From Aeromonas sobria (GTDB taxonomy: Bacteria; Pseudomonadota; Gammaproteobacteria; Enterobacterales; Aeromonadaceae): 64,000 bases of DNA. The stretch covers positions 26,545 to 90,544 of the forward strand of contig NZ_CDBW01000026.1 of NCBI RefSeq assembly GCF_000820145.1, written 5' to 3'. A model generated the notes under the pieces. The model worked only from the letters and a program-made list of their open reading frames with translations. It was not told where the DNA came from and did not search any database. Below are positions 44,204-53,947 of the stretch, piece after piece. The stretch's first letter is position 1, and each line of letters begins with the position of its first letter. Position numbers and translations under genes: made by a program.

Positions 44204-45738
44204 AGTTCACCCCTGTCAAACATATCAGCAAACTTGCGAGCAGCTAAAAAGTTTTTATGTTGTAGAATATTTATGGTGTGAGCATCACCAAATGCTGTTT
44301 TTACTTCCTCTACCATCGTATCTACAACTGCCTTATGGTCAACGTCTTCAAAGGCTTCTAGAGAAGAGCAGTTGTAACAAGAAAGTGGGGGTTGCAGAGA
44401 ACATGGGGTCGCGCTACCGCAGCTACCAATTTGAACAAGATTTAGATTTTTCGATGGCGCGAAAATACCTTGTCCTCGCTTAGAGGCATTATCAGGCGTG
44501 ACAATTTTACCTGCAAATGCATCGAGTATATCCATGGCCTCACTTCGCAGTACATCATCTAGTTTTTTGGCAACAGTATGTGATTGTCTATAATAAACTT
44601 CTAGTTGTTGTAAATCGCTATGATCCATTAGTTCAGCAACAACAGACATAGGAGTGCCTTTGGCGATTAATCGTGAGCAGAAGGTTTTACGAAGTCTACG
44701 GTTGGTTACCTGGAAGTCCAGTCCAACAGCTACTCTGAACTGGTTGGTGATGTACGATATCTTGGTGATTCTTACTTGGCGCTTAACCAATTCATCTCTA
44801 ACACTATAGTACTCTGAGATAACAGGCCAATCATCAGTAATTTTTGTACCTAGTATATCTTCGTAACGTGCTTTCATTAATGAAAGTAGTTTTGCAAGTG
44901 TTTTTGTTATGGGGCGAATTTTATATACATTATTATTGGCCTGCCCTCTTTGTTTTGCCCTCAAGACTTTTAGTGTGTATACACCTTTGTCTGAGAGCTG
45001 TAAGTCAGAGAACTTCAGCCTCATCACTTGGATATTTCTCATGCCAAGAACCTGGGCGCATTTCAGTGACACCAATCCCTGTAATGAATGCGTGGTTAGT
45101 GTTGCTGGAGAAATGGAGTTTAATGTGGAGATGAAGATGCGTTCTTCCTTGATCGTGAGTGGGCCACGGTCAGGGATTTCCATAATGACATCAAGACCTT
45201 TACCTTCGTCTGTACCAAACTTTATACTATCTAGGTAGTAATCATAAAAGTCTTCATCAAAGTGTGGGAGGCCTTCTTCGACACACCATTTATACATCAT
45301 TCTTAAAATAGATTTAGTGCCCGCACTGCGTTCAGAGTTCATAAACTCTCTGTAGATTTCTTGTATTTTTTCAGAAATGTTTTCTGCTGCAATATCGTCA
45401 GGGATGTTTAGTAAGCGCCAGCATTTATAATGTGAGAAAAGTGCATAGTTAGAGTAGATATGACAAGCATAAGAAATCCATGCGCGAGCATGTTCTCTTA
45501 GTTGATGAGGGATTTTGTCAAAGTGTATGGTCTCCCTCTCCGGTTCCAAAAATATTTTACTTTGTGTTAAATCCAGTTGTTGGCCTGACTGACTTACAGG
45601 GTATGGGTCATAAGCAAATTGTAGATGCTGGTCTATTTGTACCAACATAATATCGTTTTTATCTAATTTTTTTGTCGGCATAGCCAGCACCTCGGCAATC
45701 ATATTATGATAGTTTTCTATGTGATTCCATTTCAGCAT
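44200..45738 (-). CDS. Tyrosine recombinase, GinB-like (512 aa)
   Basis: A tyrosine recombinase with box I Arg in LGMRNIQVMRLKFSDL (~275), a diverged box II (VTNRRLRKTFCSRLIAKGT, Arg present, first His replaced), and MDHSDLQQLEVYYRQS with the Tyr nucleophile (~405). The C-terminal ~90 residues contain several Cys (SCGSATPCSLQPPLSCYNC), another possible zinc site. The start overlaps the end of the first recombinase gene by 35 bases. In GInt and RIT elements three different recombinases act together. Confidence 0.85.
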   Translation of the reverse strand: MLKWNHIENYHNMIAEVLAMPTKKLDKNDIMLVQIDQHLQFAYDPYPVSQSGQQLDLTQSKIFLEPERETIHFDKIPHQLREHARAWISYACHIYSNYALFSHYKCWRLLNIPDDIAAENISEKIQEIYREFMNSERSAGTKSILRMMYKWCVEEGLPHFDEDFYDYYLDSIKFGTDEGKGLDVIMEIPDRGPLTIKEERIFISTLNSISPATLTTHSLQGLVSLKCAQVLGMRNIQVMRLKFSDLQLSDKGVYTLKVLRAKQRGQANNNVYKIRPITKTLAKLLSLMKARYEDILGTKITDDWPVISEYYSVRDELVKRQVRITKISYITNQFRVAVGLDFQVTNRRLRKTFCSRLIAKGTPMSVVAELMDHSDLQQLEVYYRQSHTVAKKLDDVLRSEAMDILDAFAGKIVTPDNASKRGQGIFAPSKNLNLVQIGSCGSATPCSLQPPLSCYNCSSLEAFEDVDHKAVVDTMVEEVKTAFGDAHTINILQHKNFLAARKFADMFDRGEL

Positions 45739-46897
45739 GAAGTTGGTTTAGAACTAAGTTGCATTGTTCCATTATTGAACCAGTTTCATATATTAGACTA
45801 CTATCTGAGTTATACGTCCACCCCCCAACATTATTTTTTAGCTTTTTCTGTTGAGCTGCATCAATTCCCATTTTGGTGAGCATTCTGTCAAGATTTTCAA
45901 AGAGGGTATGTCTTAATTTATGCGGGTGGATATCTGACAACTCTAAAATCTTATTCTTAATACTTGAGAAAACATCATCCAGTGCTGCTATTGATAGCGG
46001 ATTATGTGGTTTGGTTGTCGCTAAGAGTAGATAAGGGCTCTTCATAGCTGAGTCGCCAAGAGATTTTCTGGCCTGTTTATATTCATCAATCAGTGATGCT
46101 AGAGGAAATGAAATAGGTATGATCCGGCCAACTGTTTTTTCGCGAGGTGATCTACCACGAGGATCGTTATGCTCGACATTCTGTTGTGTCAGGATAAATG
46201 GGTAAACTCCATGTACCAGCTTGCTCGTATGGCAGTTTGATGTTGTAAGTGATAGCAGTTCACCTTTCCTAATTCCTGTTTCTAAAAGTAATCTAAGAAT
46301 TAGCTTGTTACGTAACTGAGTAGCTTTATTCCAGCCAAGCAAACTTGGCATTTCCATGACATCATACAGTGTTGCTTGTTGGACTAATGACAAACCAAGG
46401 GCGCGGCCTTGAGCTGTCTTTGGTCTTCTCAGCTTGGCTAGTTTTACTTGAAGTTTTTCCATCATCTTGGGTATTTGATGGAATAGAGGATCTGTATTAC
46501 GGCGCTTGGAAATTGCTTTATCGGCTAAAAATTGAAAGTAAACCAATACTAGGTCAAGGCGTTGATTGAAATAATCAGGACTAACAATATCTGGCCGGAG
46601 GGGTCTTGCTCCGTTGATATCGTATGAGTGATGCTCAAGGTGTTTGAGAAAACTCTGGTATAAGCCCGTATCAGCAAACCCTGTGTCAGCAACAATTTCC
46701 GCTAGATCTACTTTTAGCATTGCTGCCCATCGTTCGATATGGATTAGGTGGTTTGCATTATTCTCCTGTGTTTTTTCCGCACCATACAGGTGTGTCAGTG
46801 TGAACTCACATAGCCTTGGGATGGGGAGTCCTCTCTCATCAACGATTAGATACTTACGTTCATTGTACTGCTTCATGTTGACGGTTCTGAGCTTCAC
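45704..46897 (-). CDS. Tyrosine recombinase, GinA-like (397 aa)
   Basis: A tyrosine recombinase and first gene of the six-gene operon. Box I is LLLETGIRKGELLSLT (R210). Box II is HPHKLRH (324-330, with R329). The C-terminal box has W360 and candidate nucleophile Y362 or Y370. All key residues are present, so it should be active. The start lies about 90 bases from the ssb terminator, at the extreme right edge of the AT-rich region, as expected for an integrase gene next to its attachment site. TnpA of Tn554 and GinA of GInts are its closest functional parallels. Confidence 0.86.
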   Translation of the reverse strand: MKLRTVNMKQYNERKYLIVDERGLPIPRLCEFTLTHLYGAEKTQENNANHLIHIERWAAMLKVDLAEIVADTGFADTGLYQSFLKHLEHHSYDINGARPLRPDIVSPDYFNQRLDLVLVYFQFLADKAISKRRNTDPLFHQIPKMMEKLQVKLAKLRRPKTAQGRALGLSLVQQATLYDVMEMPSLLGWNKATQLRNKLILRLLLETGIRKGELLSLTTSNCHTSKLVHGVYPFILTQQNVEHNDPRGRSPREKTVGRIIPISFPLASLIDEYKQARKSLGDSAMKSPYLLLATTKPHNPLSIAALDDVFSSIKNKILELSDIHPHKLRHTLFENLDRMLTKMGIDAAQQKKLKNNVGGWTYNSDSSLIYETGSIMEQCNLVLNQLHAEMESHRKLS

Positions 46898-46907
46898 TGC
46901 ATCATTC

Positions 46908-47044
46908 CTTTACACTTTTAGACACCTATTCCTAATGTATACTCCGAGCTTTCAGAATGAGCAATCTTTACATGTTTAGAAATGAAAAAACCCCGAAATA
47001 TCGGGGTTTTTAGGCATTTTGCTTTACAAGACGCTTTACACTTT
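46908..47044. repeat. Direct repeat CTTTACACTTT flanking the ssb terminator
   Basis: CTTTACACTTT occurs at 46908-46918 and again at 47034-47044, with a related GCTTTACAAG between at 47021-47030. These repeats bracket the presumed island/chromosome junction and could be recombinase-binding sites. No matching copy was found at the left edge near 6.5 kb. Confidence 0.3.
46984..47013 (-). terminator. Terminator of ssb
   Basis: AACCCCGA and TCGGGGTT arms around an AATA-type loop with A- and T-runs on both sides, about 45 bases downstream of the ssb stop. It also insulates ssb from the recombinase operon promoter. Confidence 0.88.
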
Positions 47045-47057
47045 AAAAAATCCGGCC

Positions 47058-47642
47058 CTAGAAAGGGATATCGTCGTCGAAATCCATCGGCGGCTCGTTA
47101 TAAACCGGCGGCGCAGATTGTGGCTGCTGGGCAGGGCGGCCATAACCGCCTTGCGGTTGCTGCATGTTTTGCTGCGGAGCCGGCGCGGGGCGCTGCTGGT
47201 TCATCGGTTGCTGAGCTGGCATGCTTTGCTGTGGCTGGCCCCAGTTGCTTTGGCTTTGACCACCCATAGCTTGTCCGGCGCCACCTTGTGGGCGGCCACC
47301 CAGCATCTGCATGACACCACTGAAACTGTCGACCAGCACTTCAGTGGTGTAGCGCTCCTGGCCACCCTGATCTTGCCATTTACGAGTCTGCAGCTTGCCT
47401 TCTACATAGACTTGGGAGCCTTTCTTCAGGTACTCACCGGCTACTTCGGCCAGTTTGCCCATGAATACTACACGGTGCCATTCGGTACGCTCTTTCTGCT
47501 CACCAGTCTGCTTGTCGCGCCAGGATTCCGAGGTGGCCAGAGTAATGTTGGTCACCGCGCCACCACTCGGCATGTAGCGTACTTCCGGGTCTTGCCCGAG
47601 GTTACCGATCAGAATGACTTTATTGATGCCTCGACTGGCCAT
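47058..47642 (-). CDS. ssb: Single-stranded DNA-binding protein
   Basis: A 194-aa SSB. The OB-fold covers ~1-112 ([23 protein letters not shown], then [15 protein letters not shown] and [14 protein letters not shown]). A long Gln/Pro/Gly-rich linker follows, and the protein ends in the acidic tip DFDDDIPF that recruits repair and replication partners. It coats single-stranded DNA as a tetramer. The start at MASRGINK follows GGAAGAGAG. It is divergent from uvrA, as in E. coli and most gammaproteobacteria. Confidence 0.97.
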   Translation of the reverse strand: MASRGINKVILIGNLGQDPEVRYMPSGGAVTNITLATSESWRDKQTGEQKERTEWHRVVFMGKLAEVAGEYLKKGSQVYVEGKLQTRKWQDQGGQERYTTEVLVDSFSGVMQMLGGRPQGGAGQAMGGQSQSNWGQPQQSMPAQQPMNQQRPAPAPQQNMQQPQGGYGRPAQQPQSAPPVYNEPPMDFDDDIPF

Positions 47643-47718
47643 AATCTCTCTTCCACCTTTATATTCCGGCCAGGCAAAGCCTGGGCCAACCAAATGAGTT
47701 ACCGCGCTTTTATCTTTC

Positions 47719-47752
47719 CCATGCTGTTATCGTATTGAACAGCATGGTTTTT
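47719..47752. other. Hairpin in the ssb-uvrA intergenic region
   Basis: A perfect 10-bp stem, CCATGCTGTT (47719-47728) with AACAGCATGG (47738-47747), followed by a T-run on the plus strand. It looks like a rightward terminator located about 75 bases upstream of the ssb start on the opposite strand, between two divergent genes. It could stop antisense transcription through ssb, or fold in the ssb leader. Confidence 0.6.
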
Positions 47753-47954
47753 CTATACCCGTAGCAGCAATCAGGTTGATGTTCACTTATTACCTGGCTC
47801 ACGTTTAGCCCCCAATAGTAACAGCTGATGCGTCCCTGCGCACCCTCATCCGCGTGGTGTTGCCGGTTGGGGGGAGGAGGCAGAACGTCTCTCTGGCATG
47901 GGTCGAGAAGATACGGGTCCAATCGTAAAAAAGGATGATGTCGATAGATAATGC

Positions 47955-47970
47955 CTGTCTATTCATCCAG
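47955..47970. promoter_or_regulatory. LexA (SOS) box of uvrA/ssb
   Basis: CTGTCTATTCATCCAG has the CTG-N10-CAG form of LexA sites and differs from the E. coli uvrA-ssb box (CTGTATATTCATTCAG) at only two positions. It lies 54 bases before the uvrA start, so uvrA and perhaps ssb should be SOS-induced. Confidence 0.85.
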
Positions 47971-48024
47971 TAGTCGCTATGCCATACTGACTCGCTCAGG
48001 TTTCTGTATCGAGCGTGCAACAAG

Positions 48025-50853
48025 ATGGAAAAAATCGTGGTCCGGGGTGCTCGCACCCACAACCTCAAGAACATCAATCTGACCCTGCCCCGCGACAAGC
48101 TGATCGTGGTGACCGGTCTCTCCGGCTCCGGCAAATCCTCGCTGGCGTTCGATACCCTCTATGCCGAAGGGCAGCGCCGCTATGTGGAGTCGCTCTCCGC
48201 CTATGCCCGCCAGTTCCTCTCTTTGATGGAGAAGCCGGACGTCGATCATATCGAGGGGCTTTCACCGGCCATCTCTATCGAGCAGAAGTCTACCTCCCAC
48301 AACCCGCGCTCGACTGTTGGCACCATTACCGAGATTTACGACTATCTGCGTCTGCTGTTCGCCCGGGTCGGTGAGCCCCGCTGCCCGACTCACGAGATCC
48401 CACTGGCCGCCCAGACCATCAGTCAGATGGTGGATCAGGTGCTGGCACAGCCCGAGGGCAGCAAGCTGATGCTGCTGGCCCCGGTGGTGCGGGATCGCAA
48501 GGGGGAGCACAGCAAGCTATTGGAAAATCTGGCGGCGCAGGGCTATATCCGTGCCCGCATCGATGGCGAGGTGTGCGATCTCTCCGACCCTCCCACCCTG
48601 GAGCTGCACAAGAAGCACACCATCGAGGTGGTGGTGGATCGCTTCAAGGTGCGCGAGGACCTAGCGCTGCGGCTCGCCGAATCATTCGAGACGGCGCTGA
48701 CCCTCTCCGGCGGTATCGTATTGGTAGTGCCGATGGACGGGGAGGAGGGGGTTGCCCCCATGACCTTCTCCGCCAACTTTGCCTGCCCCGAGTGTGGTTA
48801 CTCCATGTCGGAGCTGGAGCCGCGCATCTTCTCCTTCAACAACCCGGCCGGTGCCTGCCCCACCTGTGATGGCCTCGGGGTGCAGCAATATTTTGATCCG
48901 GCCAAGGTGATCGGTGATCCTTCCATCAGTTTGGCCAACGGCGCCATCCGTGGTTGGGACAAGCGCAGCTTCTACTATTTCCAGATGCTGAAATCCCTCT
49001 CCGAACACTACAAGTTCGATCTGGATACGCCGTGGGAAGATCTGCCGCCGAAGACCCAGGAGGTGATCCTGCGGGGCTCTGCTCGCACCGAGATCGAGTT
49101 CCGTTACATGAATGATCGCGGCGACGTGGTGGTGCGCAAGCACCCGTTTGAGGGGATCTTGCACAACATGGAGCGCCGCTATCGGGAGACCGAGTCCAAC
49201 TCGGTGCGCGAAGAGCTCTCCAAGTACATCGCCAACAAATCTTGTACCAGCTGCGGCGGTAGCAGACTGCGGCAAGAGGCGCGCCACGTGTTCGTGGATA
49301 ACCGTAACCTGCCCGCCATCGCCGAGCAGTCCATCGGCGATGCGCTCGCCTTCTTCGAGGGGCTGAACCTGACCGGTCAGCGCGGTCAGATTGCCGAGAA
49401 GATCCTCAAAGAGATCATTGAGCGGCTTGGCTTCCTGGTGAATGTGGGTCTCAACTACCTGAGCCTGTCACGCAGCGCCGAAACTCTCTCTGGCGGCGAA
49501 GCCCAGCGCATTCGACTGGCGAGCCAGATTGGTGCCGGGCTGGTGGGGGTCATGTATGTGCTCGATGAACCCTCTATCGGCCTGCACCAGCGCGACAACG
49601 AGCGTCTGCTCAAGACCCTCACTCATCTGCGCGATCTGGGCAACACCGTCATCGTGGTGGAGCACGACGAGGACGCCATTCGTCTCGCCGACCACGTGCT
49701 CGATATCGGCCCGGGGGCGGGCGTGCATGGCGGCGAAATTGTGGCGCAGGGCACCCCCCAGCAGATCATCGACAATCCAGCTTCACTGACCGGTGACTAC
49801 CTCTCTGGCCGCAAGCAGATTGCCATCCCTGATGAACGTACCCCGCTCAGCGGCAAGTGGCTGAAGCTCAAAGGGGCGAGCGGTAACAACCTGCGCAACG
49901 TCAATCTGGATTTGCCGCTAGGGGTGATGACCTGCGTTACCGGCGTCTCCGGCTCCGGCAAGTCGACCCTGATCAACGACACCCTGTTCCGCATTGCCCA
50001 CCGCGAGCTGAACAAGGCGACCGAGTCCACGCCGGCACCCTATCGCAGTGTTGAGGGGCTGGAGCATCTGGACAAGGTGGTTGATATCGATCAGAGCCCC
50101 ATCGGCCGTACCCCGCGCTCCAACCCGGCCACCTATACCGGCCTGTTCACCCCGATCCGCGAGCTGCTTTCCGGCACTCAGGAGGCACGCTCCCGTGGTT
50201 ATAAGCCCGGCCGTTTCTCCTTCAACGTGAAAGGGGGCCGTTGCGAGGCCTGTCAGGGGGACGGGGTGATCAAGGTAGAGATGCACTTTTTGCCGGATGT
50301 CTACGTGCCGTGTGATGTCTGCAAGGGCAAGCGCTACAACCGCGAGACGTTGGAGGTGAAGTACAAGGGCAAGAACATCCACGAGATCCTCGACATGACA
50401 GTGGAAGATGCCCGCGAATTCTTCGACCCGGTGCCGGCGGTGGCGCGCAAGCTGCAGACCTTGATGGATGTGGGCCTCTCTTATATCCGGCTCGGCCAAT
50501 CGGCCACCACCCTGTCGGGCGGTGAGGCGCAGCGGGTCAAGCTGGCGCGGGAGTTGTCGAAACGCGATACCGGTCAGACGCTTTATATTCTGGATGAGCC
50601 GACCACCGGGCTGCACTTCCACGATATCCAGCAGCTGCTCAAGGTGCTGCACCAGCTGCGGGATCGCGGCAACACCATTGTCATCATCGAGCACAATCTG
50701 GACGTGGTGAAAACCGCTGACTGGATCGTCGATCTGGGGCCGGAAGGAGGTGCCGGTGGTGGCCGCATTCTGGTGACGGGGACCCCGGAGGAGATCTGTG
50801 GCAATAAAGAGTCTCATACAGCACGTTTTTTACGGCCGCTATTGACGCGATAA
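48025..50853 (+). CDS. uvrA: Excinuclease ABC subunit A
   Basis: A 942-aa UvrA with two ABC ATPase modules. Walker A motifs are GLSGSGKSS (~31) and GVSGSGKST (~640); both LSGGEAQR signatures and DEP Walker B motifs are present. Two zinc modules, CPEC with CPTC (~253-280) and CEAC with CDVC (~740-767), are intact. UvrA dimers find helix-distorting damage and load UvrB in nucleotide excision repair. A LexA box lies upstream and a terminator follows. Length equals the E. coli protein within two residues. Confidence 0.98.
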   Translation: MEKIVVRGARTHNLKNINLTLPRDKLIVVTGLSGSGKSSLAFDTLYAEGQRRYVESLSAYARQFLSLMEKPDVDHIEGLSPAISIEQKSTSHNPRSTVGTITEIYDYLRLLFARVGEPRCPTHEIPLAAQTISQMVDQVLAQPEGSKLMLLAPVVRDRKGEHSKLLENLAAQGYIRARIDGEVCDLSDPPTLELHKKHTIEVVVDRFKVREDLALRLAESFETALTLSGGIVLVVPMDGEEGVAPMTFSANFACPECGYSMSELEPRIFSFNNPAGACPTCDGLGVQQYFDPAKVIGDPSISLANGAIRGWDKRSFYYFQMLKSLSEHYKFDLDTPWEDLPPKTQEVILRGSARTEIEFRYMNDRGDVVVRKHPFEGILHNMERRYRETESNSVREELSKYIANKSCTSCGGSRLRQEARHVFVDNRNLPAIAEQSIGDALAFFEGLNLTGQRGQIAEKILKEIIERLGFLVNVGLNYLSLSRSAETLSGGEAQRIRLASQIGAGLVGVMYVLDEPSIGLHQRDNERLLKTLTHLRDLGNTVIVVEHDEDAIRLADHVLDIGPGAGVHGGEIVAQGTPQQIIDNPASLTGDYLSGRKQIAIPDERTPLSGKWLKLKGASGNNLRNVNLDLPLGVMTCVTGVSGSGKSTLINDTLFRIAHRELNKATESTPAPYRSVEGLEHLDKVVDIDQSPIGRTPRSNPATYTGLFTPIRELLSGTQEARSRGYKPGRFSFNVKGGRCEACQGDGVIKVEMHFLPDVYVPCDVCKGKRYNRETLEVKYKGKNIHEILDMTVEDAREFFDPVPAVARKLQTLMDVGLSYIRLGQSATTLSGGEAQRVKLARELSKRDTGQTLYILDEPTTGLHFHDIQQLLKVLHQLRDRGNTIVIIEHNLDVVKTADWIVDLGPEGGAGGGRILVTGTPEEICGNKESHTARFLRPLLTR

Positions 50854-50866
50854 ACCGTTATAATCG

Positions 50867-50889
50867 AGGGGCCTTTGGCCCCTTTTTTT
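50867..50889 (+). terminator. Terminator of uvrA
   Basis: AGGGGCC and GGCCCCT arms with a TTT loop followed by seven T, 14 bases after the uvrA stop. Confidence 0.92.
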
Positions 50890-50973
50890 ATAAAAATCGG
50901 TAACATGGAGGCGCGGCTCGTGTGATACGGGCAGGCTGGCATCACTGCGTCATGGTAAGGGATATATCGAGTT

Positions 50974-52647
50974 ATGGCTCAGGCTCCGCGCACGATTGAT
51001 CATCAGTTGGCTTACTCCATGTTCCCAATCTGGCTGGGGGCTATCCTGCTATTGCTGATCCTGCTGGCGTGGGCCCAGATCCCGGCCGCCAGCCGGATTG
51101 AAGAGCAACGAATGAAGGAGCATCTGCTGCGTGTGACCAAGGCGGTGCAGGCGGATGTGGCAGCTCTGGATGCATTTAGCCGGGATTGGGGCATCTGGGA
51201 TGATAGCTACCGCTTTATGGGCAACAAGAGCAGGGCGTTCGTCGAATCCAACCTGTTCAATGATATGCCGATGCGGGACTTTAGCCTCAACCTGATGAGC
51301 TTCATGGATCTCAGTGGCTACGAGATCTGGACGCGCACCTTGCTGCCCGATGCGCCGGGAGTCAACCCGGATCAGTTTCCCTATTTCCTGGATGAACTGA
51401 AAAAGCAGTTAAGAGAGCGATCGGTGGCGCAAGGGGGCATCAATCTGCACGGGATCCGCGCTTCCCAGTGGGGGCCCTTGATGTACTCGTGGCAGCCGAT
51501 CAGAAACAGCGACGAGTCGGCCCCATTCAACGGTTTCTTGCTGGTCGTGCGCTGGCTCGATAAGGCCTATCTTGATCAGGTATCGGAGCGAACCGCGCTG
51601 CCACTGGCTATCGCCCACTCCAATCTGGATGTCACTGCTACCTTCAAACCGTTGAAACCGCAAATCACGTATCGTTTGATCGACCTTGGGTTTACACGGC
51701 TTAGGGGAGAGGTGCGGTTGCTCAACAGCGATAACCAGCCGGTATTGACCCTGGTGATTGAGGAGGAGAGAAAGATCTTGAGTGGCGTCATGGAGGGGGC
51801 GCTCTGGACCTTCATTGGCATGCTGTTGATCAGTTTTACCTGCGTCATGATCGCCATGTACCGGCTCAAGGGGATAGTGCTGACCCCGTTGCAGCAGCTG
51901 GTGTCTGCGCTGCAGCGCTTTGGCGATCGGCCAGATGCCACCTTGATCCCCTATATCGACAGCAGCGCCGAGATGGCGACCCTGAGCGGCAAGTTCAGGG
52001 AGATGGCCTGCAAGGTTAGTCAGCAACACGATGATTTACTGGAAAAATCCAGTCAGATGGAGCTGGCTGCATTTACCGATCCCTTGACCCGTTGCTTCAA
52101 TCGTCGCTATCTGGATGGCTGGCTGCAGGCCAACTGGGCCAAGCCTTGCCTGTTATTGCTGCTGGATCTGGATCATTTCAAACGGATCAATGATCGCTTG
52201 GGCCATGACATCGGGGATCTGGTGTTGAAACAGTTGGCTGATCTGCTGCGCAAGGTGGTAGCAGGAGAGAGCGAGCCAATTATCCGGCTGGGCGGGGAGG
52301 AGTTCTTGTTGCTGCTGCAGGTGGATGACGAGCAAGAGCTGGTCCTGCGGGTTGAATATCTGCGCCAGCGTGTCGCGCAACACCGCTTTGGCAAAGAGGA
52401 TGCGCCACTCTGGTTGACGGTGTCGTTGGGGTTTTGTCGCTATCCGTTGCACCCGGAGTGCCCGGATTCATTCTGGAGTCACAGCTTCAAACTGGCTGAT
52501 ATGGCGCTTTATCAGGCCAAGCAAGAGGGGCGAAATCAATGGTGCGGCTACATAGGGTCACTTCCCTCAGAGGCTATCGTTATGACGGCTACCGAGCTTG
52601 CTGAGGGCCAATATCTGCAACTGCAACGGGCAGAAACTCGGGATTAG
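50974..52647 (+). CDS. Membrane diguanylate cyclase (periplasmic CHASE4-like sensor plus GGDEF)
   Basis: A 557-aa protein with a membrane span at ~15-38, a periplasmic sensor of CHASE4 type (~40-260; FSRDWGIWDDSYRFM is characteristic), a second span at ~272-292, a HAMP-like linker and a GGDEF domain (~365-535). The active-site motif is GGEEF in RLGGEEFLLLL, and DLDHFKRINDRLGHDIGD is the metal- and GTP-binding stretch, so synthesis of c-di-GMP is expected. The RxxD inhibitory site normally five residues before GGEEF is absent, so product inhibition is probably lost. The 3' end overlaps the convergent small gene by 3 bases. Confidence 0.9.
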   Translation: MAQAPRTIDHQLAYSMFPIWLGAILLLLILLAWAQIPAASRIEEQRMKEHLLRVTKAVQADVAALDAFSRDWGIWDDSYRFMGNKSRAFVESNLFNDMPMRDFSLNLMSFMDLSGYEIWTRTLLPDAPGVNPDQFPYFLDELKKQLRERSVAQGGINLHGIRASQWGPLMYSWQPIRNSDESAPFNGFLLVVRWLDKAYLDQVSERTALPLAIAHSNLDVTATFKPLKPQITYRLIDLGFTRLRGEVRLLNSDNQPVLTLVIEEERKILSGVMEGALWTFIGMLLISFTCVMIAMYRLKGIVLTPLQQLVSALQRFGDRPDATLIPYIDSSAEMATLSGKFREMACKVSQQHDDLLEKSSQMELAAFTDPLTRCFNRRYLDGWLQANWAKPCLLLLLDLDHFKRINDRLGHDIGDLVLKQLADLLRKVVAGESEPIIRLGGEEFLLLLQVDDEQELVLRVEYLRQRVAQHRFGKEDAPLWLTVSLGFCRYPLHPECPDSFWSHSFKLADMALYQAKQEGRNQWCGYIGSLPSEAIVMTATELAEGQYLQLQRAETRD

Positions 52648-52775
52648 CCCTGTCTTACCAATACCAGATAGGCCAGCGCGACAATAAAACCGAGCAGGAT
52701 AAAGAGAAAGGATCCGATTCCCCACACGGCCGCGAGAAAGGCCCCCACCTTTTGCCATCTCGACTCATTTTTCAT
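52644..52775 (-). CDS. Small single-span membrane protein (43 aa)
   Basis: A 43-aa protein (MKNESRWQKVGAFLAAVWG, then a hydrophobic segment GSFLFILLGFIVALAYLVLV) with one membrane span and a short basic N-terminus. It is convergent with the diguanylate cyclase gene and shares its last bases. The ribosome-binding site is weak; the frame is open to 52844. Function unknown. Confidence 0.5.
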   Translation of the reverse strand: MKNESRWQKVGAFLAAVWGIGSFLFILLGFIVALAYLVLVRQG

Positions 52776-53104
52776 AAATAAACCATTACTTCCCAATAAC
52801 TTGTGTGGCGCAAAAATACGCTTGTTTGCCCATGTTAACAACAATTAATCGCCGTCCTGTCGGATTGTAAGATGTGGCTTATTTACCGCTTTTGGCAATG
52901 GGTGCTGGTAGTGCCAGCCTCTCGAGGTGGGCACTGCGGCTTGTTATCTGGGGATTCGGCGAGATTGAGATGGCGTGCAAAGATGTCACAGCAATCGATT
53001 TATTTCTGTGCAACCTTTGCTCCAAGTCAATAACTTTACATTTACAAGGGCATATAGTCAGCGGGCTTACAGCATCAAATGAAAACAAAAAAAGGGATTA
53101 CGTG

Positions 53105-53719
53105 ATGAAAAAATTACTTCCTCTGATGATTGCCGCTGCAGTGACCTCTCCCTTCGCCATGGCCCATCAGGCTGGCGATATTCTGGTTCGTGGTGGTTTG
53201 GCCATTGTTTCTCCTCAGGAGAGCAGTGACAACGTACTGGGTACCGGTGAATTTGAAATTAACAACAATGCCCAACTGGGTTTGACGCTGGGTTATATGA
53301 TCACCGATAACTGGGGTGTTGAGCTGTTGGCCGCTACCCCTTTTTCTCATAAGGTCAGTACCGCTGGCTTGGGTGAAATTGCCAAGGTTAAACATCTGCC
53401 TCCAACATTGATGGCCCAGTACTATTTTGGCGATGCCCAGAGCAAGGTTCGCCCATATGTTGGTGTTGGCGTTAACTACACCACTTTCTTTGATGAGAAG
53501 GGGGTGGGAGCACTTGATGGCGCGAATATCAGCCTCGACGACTCTTGGGGTCTGGCAGGTCAGGTTGGTATTGATATGGCGGTTACAGACCGCTGGTTTG
53601 TAAACGGTTCAGCCTGGATCATGGATATCGACACAGATGTGAAAGTTGATGGTGTTGGTACCTTCAAAACGCATATCGATCCGATGGCCTTTATGGTTGG
53701 CGTCGGCTACCGCTTCTGA
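53105..53719 (+). CDS. ompW: Outer-membrane protein OmpW
   Basis: A 204-aa outer-membrane protein with a signal peptide (~1-20, MKKLLPLMIAAAVTSPFAMA) followed by the OmpW eight-stranded barrel: AGDILVRGGLAIVSP at the start, NWGVELLAATPFSHKV, LPPTLMAQYYFG, and the C-terminal MAFMVGVGYRF ending in Phe. OmpW forms a narrow hydrophobic channel for small molecules and is regulated by oxygen and osmotic stress. A long upstream region (52865-53104) may hold the regulatory sites. The start was chosen at the signal peptide; an upstream extension to 52874 is not coding. Confidence 0.94.
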   Translation: MKKLLPLMIAAAVTSPFAMAHQAGDILVRGGLAIVSPQESSDNVLGTGEFEINNNAQLGLTLGYMITDNWGVELLAATPFSHKVSTAGLGEIAKVKHLPPTLMAQYYFGDAQSKVRPYVGVGVNYTTFFDEKGVGALDGANISLDDSWGLAGQVGIDMAVTDRWFVNGSAWIMDIDTDVKVDGVGTFKTHIDPMAFMVGVGYRF

Positions 53720-53782
53720 TTATCTGATTCTGGTGGCCTTACCTAATTAGGGCCGCAGAAAATAGCAAAGTACGTCTCTTTC

Positions 53783-53807
53783 AGCTCGGCTTGTGCCGGG
53801 CTTTTTT
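53783..53807 (+). terminator. Terminator of ompW
   Basis: AGCTCGGC and GCCGGGCT arms (one G-T pair) with a TTGT loop followed by TTTTTT. Confidence 0.85.
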
Positions 53808-53947
53808 CACTTGGCTTATATTTTCCAACTTGTGAGCAACCCGATACAAATCAATTAAATACCCATCGCTTTCTCTCAGTTATTCGCCACCCCTGCCGAT
53901 AGTGACTATGTTCACTCTACCTTCCCCCAATGAGCGAGGATGTCTCC

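Noticed and set aside
46898..47060. A tRNA or tmRNA gene as the island's attachment site
   Set aside because: No cloverleaf or CCA-ended structure could be found at either end. The right end abuts the ssb terminator instead.
49918..50817. A 299-aa leftward open frame within uvrA
   Set aside because: It lies wholly inside the highly conserved uvrA frame and has no recognisable product or start signal.
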